The notes beneath the pieces are model-generated. The model searched no databases and was not told the DNA's origin. It saw nothing but the letters and a program-made list of their open reading frames with translations. A stretch of DNA of 64,000 nucleotides from Eopsaltria australis (Eukaryota > Chordata > Aves > Passeriformes > Petroicidae): assembly GCA_034509425.1 (NCBI GenBank), contig JAVTVJ010000372.1:744001-808000 (forward strand). The letters are read 5' to 3'. Positions 60,034 to 64,000 of the stretch are shown one piece after another. Each line of letters starts with the position of its first letter. Positions within the stretch are counted from its first letter, which is position 1. The translations under genes were made by a program, and so were the position numbers.

Positions 60034-62833
60034 CTGAGGTGGGAAAGAGTTCACAGCATAAGGTGCAGTTCGTAGATGTATTAAATACTTACTGTAGAAC
60101 CAGACAGGTTTCTTCCCTCTGTTATTCTTGTATTATACTGAATTTTTTCACAAAGTCTTTCTAATGATTTAAAGCCTTCTTGCAATTCCCATAATATTCA
60201 GTGACTAGTAAGTTTGTCTTGTCTGACAGCTTTTCTTCCTGCTTAGTATATATGTCTACTTCTGTCCACACTGCAATAGTGAACAAAGCTGTCACAATAG
60301 GCAAAACCACCTTTTTTGTGTATTGATGCTGTGGCAAAATGCCTGAAGATACAGCTATCACAACCAACAATACTAGCTTGGGAATCACAGAAAAACTGTT
60401 CCCATCACACTGGAAGAAATATTCTGCATTACAGCCTCTTCCTCCATATGTGTAAGATTTTAACCCTTTAATCCCACGTGCACCTATTACTGCTCTTCTG
60501 TGCATCAGACTTAAGCCAAAGAAATAGTTTGAATTCCAGATGTTTGGTTCTACAACATGTTCAGATATTTCTGGTTTGCTTTCTTCCTAACAGAAAAAGT
60601 AGCAGAGCTACAAACAGAGTCCAAGGTAAACATTTGGAAGGAATGATAATCTTCTCACCTAAAAGTGAAGATTATCTTCTGGAATGAAGCAGCATTAAGA
60701 TTATTAATTGAGTAATAAATGCTGGTGTTTGGGGTAATTATCACATACACAAACCCTCTGTTTATATAATTGGCAAAAATCCAAAACACAAATGTTTTTT
60801 AGACCACTTCATTTACAAGCAAACTGAAACCTGTGGTTGCTGTTAAATCACTGTCATCAAAGAAACGCTGGGAAGAGTTTCCTGAGCTCCTTTTCTGGCT
60901 TCACCTCTCACCACTAAACAATGTTTCTTTCAGGCAGTTTTCCTCTTATAAGGGGAATAAATGCATTTAAGTGTGGTAAGTCCTTTTCTGGCTTCTTTAT
61001 ACTCCTCCCATTCTTTCTTAATGGCCTGAATAGCTGCATCTCTTGCTTGTGAGCCACAACCAACACCCCCTCCTCAGACTCTGGCTCCCTACCTGTTCCC
61101 CAGCCTTTGAGTGCCCAGCTTTCCTGTCACTAGTTCAATATTTCTTCCTGAATTGCACTCTCGGGGGAAAGGTTAATCAGGCAGGAAAAGGAGATGTGTT
61201 ACAAAGAAGGAAGCTCACGAATAACTTGTTAATTAGGAATGATGGGAAAGGAAGTGCAGGGAAAGTTCATGACATTGCAGCTTAGTGAGACTTTGTGACA
61301 TGCTCAAACAAAACACTAGACCTTTAAAAGCTCCTACTCATAATGACGAGAAAGGCTATTAAAGAACACAACCAGCAAGAGCTCAGTCAAATCTTCAAAT
61401 GGGAGATCTTGTGACATGCACACAGAAGCAAAGCTGCTGCTGACTTTTTAGGAGGCAGATGAGCAGCACATAATCTGTGGATACACTGTGTCATCATTTC
61501 TGCCAGACAACTCATTTAGGGCTATCAGGGATTCTGTGTCTTTGGAAATATTTAGACAAAGGCAGATGTTCTGGTGGAAGATCATTGATGGTGTCTACAG
61601 GTCTCATGATGATCCCTTCATTCTCTTCCTAAATTCCTTGTCTTGCACAGGAACTGTTTAATGTCACCAAATACTTCAGGTTGATGAAAGGTACAAATTG
61701 TTTCTGTACAGATCTGGAAAAACACAAGCCAATTGAAGTTACAGTTACCAAAGGCTACCCAACCTGTGTATAACACCTCTCAAAGGTGTTGTTGAGATCA
61801 ATGCCATTTTCCATTTCCCCACAGATGGAGAAACTGAGAAAAAAGACTCTGGTCTGCTCTAAATTCCAGGTGCCAAGTGGACAGGATTTACCCAGTTGGC
61901 TTCTGTCTCACTCCCAACCCACTGCTTCTACATTAGCAGGGCAGAACATTGCCCTCTCCATTTCCCTGGAAATATCTACAATGTGGGTAATTTCTCAGTC
62001 CCCAAGTCTGGATATGTACCCTCGCTGCATTCCCAGGGCCTCTGGGGAGATGCTTCTGGTGTGACCTTCACCTTGTTTTTACGGACACTTTCCATGAGGT
62101 AAAACATGAGTTGGGGGGAGCTACAGGTTCCCAGTGTAAACAAAAGGAATGGGGAGTAAGGAATGTGCCATCTTGGCAGCCTAGATGCACCTTGGAGACC
62201 ATGGCTAGATGGAGCTGGTCAGCCTTGGCCTCACAGAACCATAGAATTACAGAATCATAGAACAGTTTGGGTTGGAATGGACCTTGAAGATCACCCTCTA
62301 CCAAGCTCCTTCCGTGGGCAGGGACACCTTCCACTAGACCAGGTTGCTCAAAGCCCCCTCCAACCTGACCTTGAATGTTTCCAGGGATGGGGCATCCACA
62401 GCTTCTGCGGGTAGCCAGTGCCTCACCACCCTCACAGTAAAGAATTTCTTCCTTATGTCTAATCTAAACCTACTCTCTTTCAATTTGAAGCCATTCCTGC
62501 TTGTCCTACCTCTACCTACCCTTGTAAAAACTTCCTTTCCAGCTCTCTGTAGCCCCTTTAGGTACTGGAGTGTGCTATAATGTGTCCTTGGAGCTTTCTC
62601 TCCTCCAGGCTGAACAGACCCAGCTCTTTCAGAGAGCAGTGTGCTTCAGCCCTCTGAGCATCTTTGTCACCCTCTTCTTCTCTGTAATGTGGCCTGACAG
62701 GTCTTCCTGGCCTGACCAATGCTCAATGGTGCTGCCATTCCCTCTGGGAATAACACTCAAATCTCCTGAAACTCAGGAGAGAACCAGCATCTCTCAGGGC
62801 TGCATTGCCCATGTTGCCCCATGCAGAACTCAC
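60034..62833 (-). other. SLC7A15: intron of SLC7A15-like gene
   Basis: GT-AG intron of 2.8 kb with a CR1 fragment near its 5' end (62229-62700). The rest is A/T-rich and unremarkable. Confidence 0.8.
62229..62700 (-). mobile_element. CR1 LINE fragment in intron, about 470 bases
   Basis: Well-kept CR1: ATAGAATTACAGAATCATAG, CAGTTTGGGTTGGAATGGAC, CCTCACCACCCTCACAGTAA, CCTTTAGGTACTGGAGTGTG, CTCCTCCAGGCTGAACAGAC. Same strand as the host gene. Confidence 0.9.
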
Positions 62834-62967
62834 CCCCAAGTGACAGCCACAGCTCCTGAAGACAGCAGCTCAGAGGGACTCATGGCTGCCAAGTAGCTCA
62901 CGTTTACCAGCAAATACAGGCACGTAACCAAAGGAATGGCAATCATCAGAGCTCTGGGAAGGGTCAC
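62834..62967 (-). CDS. SLC7A15: SLC7 transporter exon (helix 7 region), most upstream exon in window
   Basis: 134 bases (44 codons plus GG) starting [20 protein letters not shown] and ending SSGAVAVTW. Acceptor TTTTCCAG, donor GTGAGT. It matches the conserved NLPLAI-IPLVT-Y-L-NVSY and AVAVTFGD regions; the split GG/G codon gives VTWG-DKVLG. Exons encoding helices 1-6 and the linking cysteine must lie beyond the right edge. I searched 62968-64000 by eye for the preceding exon and did not find it. Confidence 0.87.
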
Positions 62968-64000
62968 CTGGAAAAGGGATGACAGCAGTGTTAGGTGCAG
63001 CACATTTATGCCTGCACTGTGCTTTTTTTGTTTGTTTTGTTTTTGCCACCACCTACATCTCTCATTCAAATTCCTCTACTCCCTAAGATTTTCCTCAGAA
63101 CAAGATGTAGATCCTGAGTCACATGGCAGTTTTCACACCAGTGTCCCAAAGACGTCAGGCAAACAGGAAGGTTGTACAGTTCCAAAGTTAGTCGAAAACA
63201 CCCCACAACCAACCAACCAACCAACCAAAATAAATCTAACAAAACCCATCAAATCTTATTAAAAAGATATGGGTTTGTAGCTGTGCAAGTTATCTTTTGC
63301 ATACTTTGTGATTATTTTAATATTGATTTATTTGTTATTAGTACATTATGTCTCCTGGTGTGCTGCATCTTCCCATAAACATCTCAATGCCATGGACAAA
63401 GTTCCAGTGTGTGTTGCATCCCATTTAACTACTCTACAGTTTAAATCAAAGCTGGTGTTTGATCTCAAAATCTCAAAGGATATTTGCTCTAGGAAGGAAA
63501 TATTCCTTTTTTCTTAGTGGCAGGATTCTGTCTTAGAACATCCCAGGATCACTCAATAAAATCAACAGTGTCTTATGCAACTGAAAATACTGGCAACTGG
63601 CAACTGTGTGCATCTAAGAACCAGAAATATCAATTTTTGCATTGTCCATTCTCAACACAAGACAATATAAAGCAATTCCTAATGTTGTTGTCTCCACCCT
63701 GGAAGGGCCTGAATATCAGTGCTCACAATCCTGTGGGAGAGAGTGGGCCTGGAATCTTTGCTACCATTTAGGTTAATATTTAACTTTGTAATTTCATTTA
63801 ATCTGTAGGATCTTGTGTGCTGCACTGGAAGAAAGCACACTCTTTAAACTCTGTACTTACACAACTCTTGCAAAACAAGAGTTGTTCACTGCTGCAGTGT
63901 TTGCTCTGTGAAAATGGGTAATACGGTACAGAGAAGGCTGATGTGAGATACAGGTGAGCTACTTCAATGCCTATAGCACAGACTGCACAATGCTAAAATG
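62968..64000 (-). other. SLC7A15: partial intron of SLC7A15-like gene
   Basis: Sequence upstream of the helix-7 exon. Contains a small (AACC)n tract at about 63205-63227 and no recognisable exon. Confidence 0.65.

Noticed and set aside
1..64000. CRISPR arrays, operons or prokaryotic mobile systems
   Set aside because: The tandem arrays have no spacer structure, and the gene structure, CR1 content and splice sites are those of a bird genome.

Overview
This is a vertebrate nuclear window from a bird, most likely a songbird. The grounds are: many CR1 LINE 3' ends in both orientations (about fifteen recognisable pieces); two short elements with a tRNA-Ile-like head joined to a CR1-like tail, the layout described for the zebra finch element TguSINE1; a typical vertebrate single-exon RHOB with a CpG-island promoter; and RHOB lying next to an SLC7A15/arpAT-like transporter gene, an adjacency I recall from mouse chromosome 12. 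Nothing points to bacteria: there are no operons and no dense coding.

Layout. 1-27.2 kb is non-coding DNA with scattered CR1 fragments, the two tRNA-derived SINEs (about 3.45 and 13.7 kb) and an 8-copy 36-bp minisatellite (25.0-25.3 kb). 27.26-29.65 kb is the minus-strand RHOB transcription unit: an AU-rich distal 3'UTR, the uninterrupted 196-codon CDS (28735-29325), an AUG-free GC-rich leader, and a promoter with TATA-like, CCAAT and GC boxes inside a CpG island. Upstream of RHOB are two unusual tandem arrays: a GGGCT-type G-rich array (30.35-30.63 kb), and an array of 53 consecutive exactly-16-bp units (31.51-32.36 kb), nearly all carrying an E-box core (CAGCTG or CATCTG) at the same place. 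32.4-55.7 kb is again gene-poor, with a 23-bp minisatellite (39.7 kb), a possible LTR-type repeat (42.2-42.8 kb) and several CR1s. 55.8-63.0 kb holds the last five coding exons of the minus-strand transporter gene; its 5' exons lie beyond the right edge.

The two genes are unrelated in function. RHOB is an immediate-early, endosomal/plasma-membrane Rho GTPase. The transporter is the light subunit type of a heteromeric amino-acid transporter; its five exons join in perfect phase, so the C-terminal half appears intact. Apart from these genes no ORF looks genuinely coding. The long ORFs at 31.2-32.4 kb exist on both strands only because the 16-bp array contains no stop codons in several frames.
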